Source: Silene latifolia
Taxonomy: Eukaryota; Streptophyta; Magnoliopsida; Caryophyllales; Caryophyllaceae
Assembly (NCBI RefSeq): GCF_048544455.1
Contig: NC_133532.1
Span: 12,154,948 to 12,218,947 of the forward strand
Length of the DNA stretch: 64,000 bases
Direction of reading: 5' to 3'
Shown: piece after piece, positions 48,201 to 59,119 of the stretch
Layout: every line of letters begins with the position of its first letter
Numbering within the stretch: position 1 is the stretch's first letter
Translations under genes and position numbers: made by a program
Notes under the pieces: model-generated
Seen by the model: the letters and a program-made list of their open reading frames with translations, nothing else
The model's database searches: none
Told to the model about the DNA's origin: nothing

Positions 48201-48845
48201 CTAAGAACCAGGATGACAGTACAGGCCCTCCTCCCAAACCAACTCCAACAAAAAAACGAAATAAAATCAATACCGCATAGTTTGGAGCAAGAGCGCTACA
48301 AAATCCAGCCCCTGAGGTAACTGCTGCAGTTACTAAGAATCCTCTCCTGCAAGAGTATGATAAATGTAACAATGAAACCATGTATAGCGCCAAGGAGGTA
48401 AAAATTATACTACATATTATGGTCTCTACGTGACACATTAACAAAACATAGCCTCTAGAACAAGGCAATAATGATGACGATTTGACGAAAACGCGAGAAG
48501 TAAAGCAACAAGCTATTGTATTAATCAATACAAGAGAGCAAACAAATAAAAAAGAGAATAAAGAATAAGGATTTACTTCCGCCCAAAATTATCTGAAACA
48601 ATGCCCCATGAGTATGCTCCGATAAGCATGCCAGCGAATACAATGCTTGTTATCATGCTTTCTTTATTTGCAGAAAGGCCCCATTCAGCCTGAACAGCTG
48701 GTCCAACAAAAGATAGGAGCATCATCTCCATTGCTTCTGAAATCCATCCCATTCCGGCATAAGCAAGAAGAAGAAGTTGAAATTTCCCGAACCCCATGGC
48801 AATGAGGGCATCGTCAACCGTGTACTTTTGTGTATCATCTCCCAT
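45242..48845 (-). CDS. OCT7: Organic cation/carnitine transporter 7-like MFS protein
   Basis: Membrane transporter of the major facilitator superfamily, nearest in my memory to Arabidopsis OCT7 and related NiaP-like carriers; substrate not known from sequence. Exons: 48577-48845, 48109-48346, 47181-47712, 46885-47087, 45242-45490; 1,491 bp, 496 residues, the usual length. The start [10 protein letters not shown] and the segment [18 protein letters not shown] fit the family. [10 protein letters not shown] is the MFS loop 2-3 motif, PESPRYL follows TM6, and [12 protein letters not shown] lies before the last helices. An AG acceptor falls immediately before the ATG (48846-48847), so an intron in the 5' UTR is likely, with a possible donor near 50542. 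Role in triterpene transport is unproven. Confidence 0.92.
45721..45880 (-). mobile_element. SINE-like element with (CAA)n end in transporter intron 4
   Basis: A caacaacaacaac run is followed by agagccttaatcccaaaatg and ggtcggctgacatgaatcat, the same sequence as the fragment in OSC1 intron 6 (23437-23560). In the minus orientation the run is a (GTT)n tail. Confidence 0.65.
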
Positions 48846-49617
48846 CTACAAAAAAACAAATGGACATAGTGTTTACTGTAGTTAACTGGTTCATGTAAAA
48901 TCCTAATTCTGGGAATGGGTCTCTCTAGGTAATCAAATAATGAAATACTTAGAAATGTGTGATACAAATTAATATTGCTGAGATCCACATTCCAAAATTG
49001 TAATTTGTTCATAATATCCGCTCTTCAAGTAAATTCGCTGTTTAACTGCCCAATATGGCATGCCCACTACTGATACGCATCAAAAAACGATAAAGCCCTA
49101 ACATCAACTGTCTTGAGGCAGCGTGATCATAAATACGGAAGACGGAAAGTCGGAAACTGAATAATTCTATGCTACTCAATGTAAAGACATAATCTGTCGC
49201 ACTCTGAAGGTTATCAAACAGTCACAATCGACTAGTGAAGCTAACCCCCACCCCCCTCCCCGCCCGTAGTAAAAGATAGTCTTCCCTGATTTGGTCACTC
49301 ATTTTAAGGTGCAAATGCTTCACTGAACATAGGGCAATACTTCTCTATGATTTCTATAATCTACCTATCTACAATCCCTTTAGCCTTGTTCGGCATGGTT
49401 AGCATCTATCACTTGTGCCAACTTTGATACTAAATTTTAAGCCTTTCCTACGACATGCTTGATAATTTCGAATTGCCATCATCCACAGCAGAAATTAGAG
49501 ACTCGGCAGTGGAGTATGGACGCCCTAAATCAGTATTACCAACAAACCGAAAAGGAATTTTACCTTTTCTCCAACCAATATAATCCACTAGACAATAATA
49601 GAGACTAGGGATGAGAC

Positions 49618-49770
49618 CATGGTTACCGAATTCGCTCTATGACCTACGAATCGCGAATTGTTAAAAGCGAATTCTATCATGTTGCTTACTGAAAATACAT
49701 ATAACACACATTCTATAAGAGCGAATCGCGAATTGGTAAGGACGTAATCATAGTGAATTCGGTAACCATG
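49618..49770. mobile_element. hAT-type foldback MITE
   Basis: 153 bp with inverted ends of about 24 bp (catggttaccgaattcgct / complement) and a perfect 8-bp target duplication GATGAGAC (49610-49617, 49771-49778). It lies in the region likely spliced out as the transporter's 5'-UTR intron. Confidence 0.85.
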
Positions 49771-50999
49771 GATGAGACTGATAGCAACTGAAACCATATC
49801 AACTTGAAGGAAAATAAGAATCTATTTTTTTTTGGATCTGAATCGATGATCCAAACGAATCTAGATTGGTTTTGGATAATTTTGAGATAAATCTAAAACC
49901 GATTCATTGCCATGTCTACTAGCGACCCTTAATAACTGCCCGACCATTGACAAATAAAGCACTATCAACGTCACTACACTCATAGTATATCACCAGAGTT
50001 GGCAATCCTCAAGGTCAATCAAAAATTTCCCATCAAACAAAAAGCACCCTTCTTGATTCAACCACCAGATAATCACAATATTACAACTTATAAGCGCCTA
50101 AAACCGCTATCTTCGAGCTTTCAAAAAAAAAAAAAGTGCTATCTACGTCGAGCTAACCCTTCTCCAACCACAACAACCAGTGCCATGCCACATTTAGCAT
50201 ACCTTGGCAGAATCTTATGAAATCCAGCTGCTTACTAAACCTAATTGCATTAAACCCTAAATTTCATATTGATAAACTAAATTTCTTCCAAATTTTAATT
50301 CTTTTTCTCAAATCAAACTCCCACATTATTGGAACAATATCATCATTCATAACAATTAATTCTTGGCATCTAAATTCCAATAACATTTCATCAAAATCAA
50401 ACTAAAGTTCAATGACCAACATTTGAAGTTCAAATCTTGCATCAATTAGGTAAAAAGCAAGGTAATAATACACAAATATAATGCATAAAAGTTCAAATCT
50501 TGCATCAATTATAATAACAATAACAAAGAGTACATAACAAACCTTGATTTAATTGTTGAAATTAATGCTACAAAAGATAATTAGATCAAAGGGAGATGAT
50601 GTGGGTTCAAAAAAGTCAAAAACTTGGCATCAAAGTTTGCATCTTGGAGCATTAATGGTGGGATTTTTATTGTTTCCGATCAATTTTTTTGTGGGTTCGT
50701 AAAAAATTGGATTAATTGTAGATTGTAGCTCAAGAATGCTTGAATTGAAGATTAATTTGCAGCGGATTTGACGTTAATTAAGACATAGTTTGACTTTTCT
50801 TGATTATTTTTTTCAATTTGGGTCTATTGGCTTTCATGGCCAAATTCCGCACCGGTCTACCGAATGAATTAGAAAATTCAATAAAAGGAAGGCCTGTTGT
50901 TTTGGGAGAAATGGAGCTACAGTGAATAGAATCAAGTTTTGATGGGTTAAATTACATTTACAAAAGCAACCCGATTCGATTGACCCAATTTAAAAAGGC

Positions 51000-51410
51000 T
51001 TATCCAAGATTCAAAATTAGCCTAAACCACATCACCCCAATATAAATCAAAATCCGAATTGACCCGACCCGATCTGAACATGACCCGACCTTTCTTGACT
51101 CGTAGTTGACCCGACCTGAAAATGATCCGATTCGAAACCACCCAACCCGAAAATTACCTGACAAAACATAACTCTAAGTGAACCGAAAAGGATTGAAATG
51201 ACTTTTTATCTGTTATTCATTGAACTGAAAACGACCCGACCCGAAATAACCCGAGCCGCTTGACCCGAAACAGACCCGACCAACAAACCGAAACTGACTC
51301 GAAACTGACTCGAAACGACCCGACCCAAATTAACCCGAAATCATTGAAATACCCGAACTGACCCGACCGGAATCCGGCTCGATTGAGCCGTTTGCTAGGT
51401 CTAGATTAAA
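51000..51410. repeat. Degenerate cgacccgaa array
   Basis: Imperfect repeats of gacccgacccgaa-type units, ending ttgctaggtctaga, which resembles the inverted end of the 32.5-kb array (ttgccaggtcta). Confidence 0.55.
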
Positions 51411-51444
51411 GTGAATTAAACTGAATTGAAAGATGCTTTATATA

Positions 51445-51905
51445 GGTGGTAATCGGGTCAGGTTTGGGTCGTGTCAAGGTTCTTGTCAGATCGGGTTGAG
51501 TTGGGTTCGCGTCGGGTCATTTAGGACCAAAAGGTTTATCGGGTCGAGTCGGGTTTGGGTCGGTCATTATTGGGTCCGTTTACTTTATCGCATTACTTCA
51601 ATTTTTGGCCATTTAACCATTATTTGGTTTAGTTACTTCATTATTAAGTCAAATGTATCAATATAAACATTAAACCACTCTCATTTTGATTAATATTAAG
51701 CATAATAGTTATCGGGTCACCAATTTAATCGTGTCAAAATCGGGCCAGGTCTAGTTTAGGTTCTGGTCATTGATTATCGGGTCGTGTCGGGTCACGGATC
51801 GTCATCGAGCCGGGTCGGCTCAGTTTCAGACCGCCAAATTCCCAGGTTCTATCGGGTCAAATTTGCGCGGGTTCAGGTCGGGTCAGACTTGCCAGCTTTA
51901 GTTGC
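51445..51905. repeat. Degenerate gggtcgggt array, opposite orientation
   Basis: Units such as gggtcgggtttgggtcgg on either side of an AT-rich centre (51575-51710). Ends cagacttgccagcttta. It lies beside the array at 51000-51410 in inverse orientation. Confidence 0.5.
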
Positions 51906-52109
51906 TGAAATGAATATAGCTTAAATAAGTTGAGCTGAGCTGAGCTGAAATGAAATGAACTAAAGTGACCATAATAAGAGTTGAAATTAAGTTGGAAAGA
52001 ATATACCCAACTCACAAGCAATTATAACAAACAACAAACGAAATAAAACAAAATTAACATTACACTCAATAGTCAATACAACTTAATCGTGTTATAAACG
52101 CGTGATTAA

Positions 52110-55100
52110 TTAAGACTTTAGTGGGAGAGGATGGGGATAGAGGCGAACAGGGAGGCCTTTAGTAGGGTACGGCATGGGATTAACGATTATACCCTCCTCC
52201 GGAATTACTTTCTCCCATTTAAACCTCTTTACAACATTGTGCATGAACACCAATATTTCTAGCTTTGCATACTCTTTTCCCGGGCACATTCTTGGCCCTC
52301 CGCCAAATGGCACGTACGTGAATGGAGCTGGACCGCTCCCCTCAAATCTCGTCGGATCGAATTTCTCAGGTTCCTGGAAGCATTTTGGATCCCTGTGAGT
52401 TGAGTGTCCATTCCAGTATAACTGCAACGTTGACTTCCGTTTTCAATATTCTCAAAATTATGTAAGAAATTCAGTAAATGCATACTCTTACATAAACATA
52501 TTTCATTATGAATATAATAATATAGGTTTCTAATAAGAAAAAATTAAAAAGTTTTTTCCGCAAAATTAGAGCTTACAAAAAAAAAGCAAAATTGACCCAT
52601 GATAAAATAAAAAGTAAGGTTTCTCTACCATATAACTATGTGTTTTTTTATATTTAACCTAGCTACCCTACTTTTTTCTATTAAAAGATAGTAACCCTAC
52701 TTTTCAATAAACATATCTGGTAACTCTTTACTCTATTACTACTTATTACTAAGTGTGGTGCCCGACCTGCCAGTCCGCCTCTTTTTACGATTTAAATTTA
52801 AATTTTATTTTGTATGACATAGAATTGTGTTAGACTTGCTTAACACATACTCCCTCCAATTTCCTTTTATCTTCTCCTTTCTTTTGGGCACAAAAATTAA
52901 GAAAGGGGAAGAAAGAAGGAATAAAGTAGAATAAAGTATTGTAAGTTGTGAAGTTTATAAGGGAGAGAAAATAATAAAGAATGAATAATGAATAAAGAAT
53001 AGATATGTAAGATTATTATTTTATGATATATCTTGAAATTATTATGATATGTAAGATTTATCAACAAATTATGAGACGCATTCACTTCTCTCGCTGATAA
53101 TTATTACTTTCACAACATACCCTGTTAATATTTACGTTCACTAGTCCTCCAGTTACAGTTGTTTCTTGAACTACTCCCGCTATTTTTATGATTAATATTT
53201 TTTATATTTGAATAAATAAAATACTTTGTTAATTTTATCAAACCCATATATTTAAATAAACTAATATATCCTTAAATAGATTTTTTAGCTAACTTTTTAT
53301 AATTTCTTCATCGTTTAAACTGACACTTTCATTACATTATTGTGAATACTATTACTTTCACTACTCCCATCGTCTTTATTTTTCTGTCGTTTATACTATT
53401 ACTTTTATTACATTTGTTGCGAGTACTATTACTTTCACTACTTCTATCTTAATAATGTTAATTTTACTTTCATTATTAACAAAGTTACTTTTGTTACTTA
53501 CACAATTTTGTTAGGCATATATATTATAAGAACCCGACTCACCATCGTCGTAACAGAACCCCAATAAGATGAGATGTGTACCTTTGACCCATTATTTGTC
53601 ATCACTTAAGCCCAAAAGCACAAGGCCTTGTTACTAAGTGGTCGGTGGAATGAACTGGAATCTCTTATAAACATAATATAAGCTCCTAATTTTTCCGATG
53701 TTGGACAAATTTCCTCCCAAACTCTTGGGGTGTTACAAACTCCCCACTTAAAGAACACAACGTTCTCGTTGTGCCTCATCAGTTATAACATGATAAGTGG
53801 ACCAAATTGGGCGTGAGAGGTCAAATTGCTTATCAAAGTCATTCATAAAATAGAAAGGTAAATAATTGGCTAAGACACTCCAAAATAGGTAAACAAATAG
53901 ACCAGCTAGTCTTGCTTGTGAACAAGCTTGTGACCTCTCACAAAAAGGGAGAGGGGATAAGGTGGGGCACCTCCCCCATGTGCTTCCCACTCACCTCTCA
54001 ATGGGCATTTTGTGAGAGGAAACGATATTCGTCACAAGCTTGTGACGGATATCGCTCGTCTTCAATGGGATTTTGTGAATAGACATAGGGAATATAAGAT
54101 TACTCCCGCTGTCCTTATCATTTGTTTGCCTATTCCATTTTGGGATGTTTCAGTCATTTGTTTGTCTTTATATTTTAGTAATGCCTTTAACGGTCAATTG
54201 AATCTTTCATACTCAATTTGTCCACAAGTCATGTAATAACCGATTCTTCCTCTTTTCTTGATCTTTGTGCCAAAATAAAAGCTAAACAAATAACTGAAAC
54301 GTAGGAACTATTTTGTGTTTATCAATCAACGAGAATTTGTGTTTATCAATTCTCATTGAAGACGGGCATTACCCTTCACAAGCTTGTGATGGATAGTGCC
54401 CGTCTTCAATGAGAATTTGTGTTTATAGAAAACCTTAAAAAAGGAGAGCAAATAGTAGTACCTTCCAGCCCTTAGGAATTTGGAAACCAGCAAAGGTGAA
54501 ATCGCACAAGGCTTCCCTAAAAGATCCTTGAATAGGGGGTGTCAAACGCATCACCTCACATGCCACATTCCACGAGTACTTCATTTTCTGTACGTCCTCC
54601 CAGTTTAGATACTCTCCTTCTGCTTTTGACTTTGCTATCTCCATTTGCTCTGTGTTCAATTTAACCCCCACTTGTAAACTTAAGTTTTCCGTTTGTTGTA
54701 ACTTACAACAACGGTTCTAAACTTCTAATCAAGACTGATTCTCTTCATATAAGCTTGATTTAACTTAATTCAATATAATTGTTGTTGTTGTTGTGGTTAT
54801 AAATGGAATTTGTAATGTGGTCTTGTTTTCCTTTTTTATAACAAAATCTACCATGGCTCTAAAGTCAACTCTAAGAGAGCACCTTAGGGCTTAACTCACA
54901 ACTTGACAAGAAAAAAATATTGATTTTTAGGTTGACCATTTTGTGTAAATAGTCTGAGATAACAAAAAAAAAGGAATAATTAGTGTTATTGTAGACGGCC
55001 AAACGGGCATATCCGTTTAAAGATGTAGACGGCTCAAATATGTCACTACTTCCATAATAGCACAACCTCCACCATCCCACTTATGGTTTATCTTATTATA

Positions 55101-57428
55101 AAAGTTGTGACATATTTGACCCGTCTACAACTTTAGACGAATAGTGTCTGTCTAAAGGGAGATTTTGTGAAAAAGGAATTCGTTTGTGACTCGTAAGAAA
55201 TAAACTTATAAACCGATTTTAAAACTGGAGTCTCATAATCGGTTTTATACTTTAGCACGTCCCCTCACACGAATACCGTTTCGGCCTCCTCATACCTAGC
55301 ATCTCTTGGTCACACTGGCTCTAATAACATATCAAGAAAACATTTCAACTTAAAATTTAACCTGATGGTTGGAGACATGGATTCATATAATCGGTTTTAT
55401 ATTCTAAGAAAACAAACTTATAAACCGATTTCAAAACTGGAAGAAGACTAAGGGAAAGGATTAGGTAAATAGTAAAAATACCTTTATAAACAGCGTCATA
55501 GATATGAGGGAGTTCAGCAAGAACCTTAACAATGAAAGTACAAGCAGCACTAGCAGTATCATGTCCACCAATAAGTAATCCCAATATTTTATCAGCAATA
55601 GCTAACTCATTCATAAACTGTCCATCTTCATCCTGAGTTAACATATGTGACAATATATCTTGTGTACGAGACGCCTTATTATCCGCCAAATCCAACTTCC
55701 TTTGCTTTATAATTGCCATCAACTCCCGTCTCACCACGTTTGACGCTTTGATCCCTCGATTAAATGGGGTTCCCGGGAGATCGATCGGGATGGACATGAT
55801 GCCCGCCCCGATGTATTTGAGGGATTCCTCGAACTTGGCTAGGTGTACTTGGTCCTCTATGCTTAGGAATAGACGGCATGCTATCAAAAATGTGTAATGT
55901 GTTGCTAGTGGGCATACTTCTACTATGTCTTTTCCTTCCCATCCGTCTTCCATGTGTTGGATTGCAATCTGGTCCATTATATCTATGTACCTATTAGACA
56001 TGCAAAATTTGACTCGACTGAGTTAATGTCTTTTTTTTTTTCATTAAAACAAAGTACATATCATTACTTCATCATCCTAATTGTATATTTATTTACCTTT
56101 GATTAAAATTTTCCACAATAAATATAAAAAGTAAATAAATTATTCAGAGAGAAAGAGTATAAAAGTATAAGATTAGAACAAATTAGAGAGACATGCCAAC
56201 GACACAATCATACAATAAACTTATAAACCAATACCATGACTTATATATACTCCCTCGGTCTCAGTCATTTCTTTATCTTTACAGTTTTGGTATAAAGATC
56301 AAGGAAAGCGTATAAGATTAATTATTTGATGATAAGTTAACCAAAATGACTAAGGCACCCAAAAAAAAAAAAAGGAAACAAATGACTAAAGGAGGAACTA
56401 CACCTCAATTATTGAGTTTTTTTTTTCGTAAATGGTGTGCAACGAAAATTATCAAAATGGGGTAAGGATATGGATGGCGTCAATAGAAATGGACTAAATG
56501 ACTTTACTTTTATAACTAGTAGATTTTATTTCTTAAGAATCGAGTAATAGGTCGCGGAGGAGAGAGCGACTTAAACCAAAGTCACTCGGTCACTAAGCGA
56601 CTTATTCCATTGCACAGTTTCATGCATACTTATTCTAGCATGTATTTGACTTTATTTTTGAATGAGCCTCAGGCCATTTTAGCATGTATTTGACTTTATT
56701 TTTGAAAAAAAAAAGCTGCTAATTATAGTTATCATTAAATGAGATGCATAAGTTAATAAAGTTATCGCATATACCTTATAACGGTTAATATACAAGGCCA
56801 ACTAAAGCAAGAAACTATGGAAAATGAAAGGGCGCCACCCGGTGACACCCAATTTGGGCGCCACCCTCTCACATGGGGTGAGTGGGGACCCCTTCAATTA
56901 AAAAGGGTTGTGAGAGGGTGGCACCCAATTTGGGCGTCACCGGGTGGCGCCCTATCACTATCCAAGAAACTATACACCATATATATACCTTTGTATTGCG
57001 TGAATATGTAAGAATGTAGGGGTGAGTTTCCTCACTTGCTTGGCTTGTTCCTTAGGGTCAGTTCGAGAGGCAGAAGGGAAGATTTTTTTAACTGACCTTG
57101 GCCAATAAGCCTCTACTAATCTGTTCTCGTTGGAGAACAAAAACTTGTTAGATGCCGCGCCACACATTACCGCCACCTTTTCTCCTAAGATGGATGTCTT
57201 GAAAACTTGGCTAGGTTCATATTTAGACAACCTACTAAATATGAACTTTTCCGGGTGGCCTTTCAACCCGGCCGATAAAAAGTCAAAGGACTCGCCTATC
57301 AAAGGCAATCCCATCTTGCCCGGGGGTAGTGTATAACCCCGAGACGAGTGGTGGTTGTGGAAGAGGTAAAGGGATATTATAGTTAGGGAGATGAAGAAGA
57401 TCATTCCACAAAGGAATAATAGCTCCAT
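52110..57428 (-). CDS. CYP716A-type cytochrome P450 (candidate beta-amyrin C-28 oxidase)
   Basis: ER-anchored monooxygenase. CYP716A members typically oxidise beta-amyrin at C-28 in three steps to oleanolic acid, a saponin precursor. Exons: 56989-57428, 55482-55990, 54462-54649, 52110-52421; 1,449 bp, 482 residues, normal length, frames closing at each junction. The N-terminal hydrophobic anchor (about 1-25) is followed by [13 protein letters not shown]. The I-helix oxygen-binding motif is GGHDT at 288-292, the ExxR pair is E348/R351 (EVMR), FDPTRF is the PERF-like site, and the heme loop [10 protein letters not shown] has the ligand Cys425. Three introns (998, 832 and 2,040 bp) hold MITEs, a TRIM and foldback repeats. 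The enzyme family is firm; the exact oxidation is inferred and other CYP716 activities are possible. Confidence 0.93.
53910..54078. mobile_element. MITE with cacaagcttgtgacgg ends, copy 2 (P450 intron 3)
   Basis: Inverted-orientation relative of 27606-27773, sharing tgggaagcacatg-type and ctccctttttgtgag-type centre sequence. Confidence 0.6.
54103..54308. mobile_element. Stowaway-like MITE in P450 intron 3
   Basis: Starts ctcccgctgtccttatcatt, has TA on both sides and shares tcagtcatttgtttgtcttt with the copy at 32210-32418. Ends are diverged. Confidence 0.55.
54350..54425. repeat. Near-perfect hairpin in P450 intron 3
   Basis: Arms ctcattgaagacgggca and tgcccgtcttcaatgag are exact complements around a palindromic cacaagcttgtg centre. 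The same tips edge the MITE at 53910-54078, so these are related insertions. Confidence 0.6.
54988..55150. repeat. Foldback repeat in P450 intron 2
   Basis: Outer gtagacggctcaaatatgtc (55026) and its near complement (about 55098-55118) form arms of about 22 bp. Non-coding. Confidence 0.5.
55190..55410 (-). mobile_element. TRIM-like element in P450 intron 2
   Basis: Direct repeats of about 70 bp containing aaacttataaaccgatt and ataatcggttttata lie at both ends. Between them, on the minus strand, are a primer-binding-like tgttattagagcc and a tract ttcgtgtgaggggacgtg close to the one in the TRIM at 40846-41449, so both seem to be one family. Boundaries approximate; an old non-coding relic. Confidence 0.55.
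56250..56398. mobile_element. Stowaway-like MITE in P450 intron 1
   Basis: 149 bp, starts ctccctcggtctcagtcatt, ends aatgactaaaggaggaac, with TA on both sides. Confidence 0.7.
56830..56952. repeat. Strong GC-rich hairpin in P450 intron 1
   Basis: Two arms of about 44 bp (gggcgccacccggtgacacc start, complement at the end) are nearly perfect inverted copies around a loop of about 35 bp. It is far more GC-rich than its surroundings. It is probably a foldback MITE; no clear target duplication is seen. Confidence 0.75.
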
Positions 57429-57468
57429 GCTTTAGTTTTGTTATTTTGATTAGGGACTTGGGGGTTTC

Positions 57469-57476
57469 TATTTATA
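57469..57476 (-). promoter_or_regulatory. Likely TATA box of the P450
   Basis: Minus-strand TATAAATA, 41 bp upstream of the ATG, would give a very short leader. Confidence 0.45.
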
Positions 57477-57904
57477 TCTTTCATCTATTACCTTAGGAAA
57501 ATGACGCATTGTTATTGTATAACTCGTTACTCATGCATTCAATATTAACTAGTTTTGGTGCCCGATTATGCCTGACTACCTCTATTTATCATTTAAATTT
57601 TAACTTTTATGAAATAAAACTACATTAGAACTTGTATAACTCATGCATTTTACCATTTATAAAATATTTTTCTATAACATATCTTGAAATTATGATAACT
57701 GTCTTTGATAAAAATTTGCGTCAGTTACATGGTCAACTTTTTCAAATATTTTCCGTATTTTGTATTATAATAACAACTTTTAAAAGTTGACAAAAATGAT
57801 TAATAGATTAATTGATTTTGTCAAGAGTTTAGAAGATATTATAAGGAAGTTCCAAGAGCATTTTCAATGGTAAACTTTAGTATTATATAAATATGATGTG
57901 ATAT

Positions 57905-58039
57905 TCGTAAGCAAGTCTTGAAAACGATTTATTGTTTTTCTTTTCGTTTTTGTTCAATTTTTGTTGCTTGAGAACTTTTTCGGACTTTATTCGCTGTAGA
58001 TCCCTTAGATTTTATCCCGTTCTGTTAATCAAAAAAAAT
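57905..58039 (+). mobile_element. Short retroposon (LINE or SINE 3' end) with 14-bp duplication
   Basis: 135 bp ending in an A-run, flanked by perfect ATATGATGTGATAT copies (57891-57904, 58040-58053). It is probably the 3' end of a LINE inserted in 5'-truncated form. Confidence 0.65.
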
Positions 58040-59119
58040 ATATGATGTGATATATGATATAATATGATAGTGACTTTATAACTAAATTTACTTGTCTATG
58101 TATATTGAATATGAGCGATCTATATATTTTAGCCAATGCTATTTCATTATACCATTCAAAAATATGGAATGAATAATTCTTCTAAAATGGAGTAGTGCAC
58201 TATAGTGACGTGGTAACTAAATTTACTTGTGTATGTATATAATGAATATGACAAGCTATAAATATTTTATGCAATGCTTGCAAATTGCATAGTATGTCCG
58301 GTCGTTTGTTTTTATTAATTAAAAATGAAGAAAAAGAAGAGAAAATAATGATAAATTAAGGTGTTCTCTTACATGTCCACTTACTCACATCACATGTTCA
58401 CTTGCCTACTTGTGCAAATCTTATCGAAAGTAGAAATATATGACAAATGAATATACATTGCTAAACAAAAACAAATAACAATTGATCAACACGAAGGGAG
58501 TATTGAATATTATTAACACCTCTCTCAAGTTAAATTTGATAAATATTTTTATTTAATTTTTGGTAATTTACTTACCTGTAAAATAACAAATCTATTCACA
58601 CAAACTAAGGACAGTTGAATTTGTTAATAAAATCAACTACTCAGGCGACATATGGTTAGGGGTCTAAAGGAAAATGATCAAACTTTCTCATTCCCTTTGT
58701 AGGTGTTTGTTTGGCCAATTTTTCCTTTCCCTTTCCTTTATTCGTTCATTCCCATACACCCAAATATATCCACATCCATTCCCCCTCCCCTACGGTAACC
58801 AATTCCTTTCCCCTCACTAACCCTAACCACCACAGACCACTTACTACAATACTCATAACCACAAACCACGACCACAATCTATCACCACCACCGCCCAAAC
58901 GATGACCCAACGACCCTAGTCTACGACATCAACAACCACCAACCATATATATACTCAAAACAAAACACACCCAAACACAATTAACAACGACCAAAACCCC
59001 TCCCTACACCCGAAATCTCTCCCCCACCCTCGAAAACACCACTGCATTTCGGGTGTGGGGAGGGTTTTGATTGAGTTAATAATGTGTGGTGGGGTTTCAT
59101 ATACGAGACATTATGATAG

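Larger units (their letters stand above)
48846..52109. other. Spacer upstream of the transporter, including its probable 5'-UTR intron
   Basis: Contains the hAT MITE at 49618-49770, a cytosine-rich stretch near 49245, and two cgacccgaa/gggtcgggt arrays. Bases 51905-52000 match the agctgagctgaaatgaa-type repeat also seen at 6190-6440 and 35725-35945. Small open frames at 49999-50405 are not supported as genes. Confidence 0.45.

Noticed and set aside
51433-51666. Open frame in a gggtcgggt array (also 32549-32752 and 41122-41358)
   Set aside because: Frames through simple repeats; glycine/arginine/serine-rich text with no gene structure.
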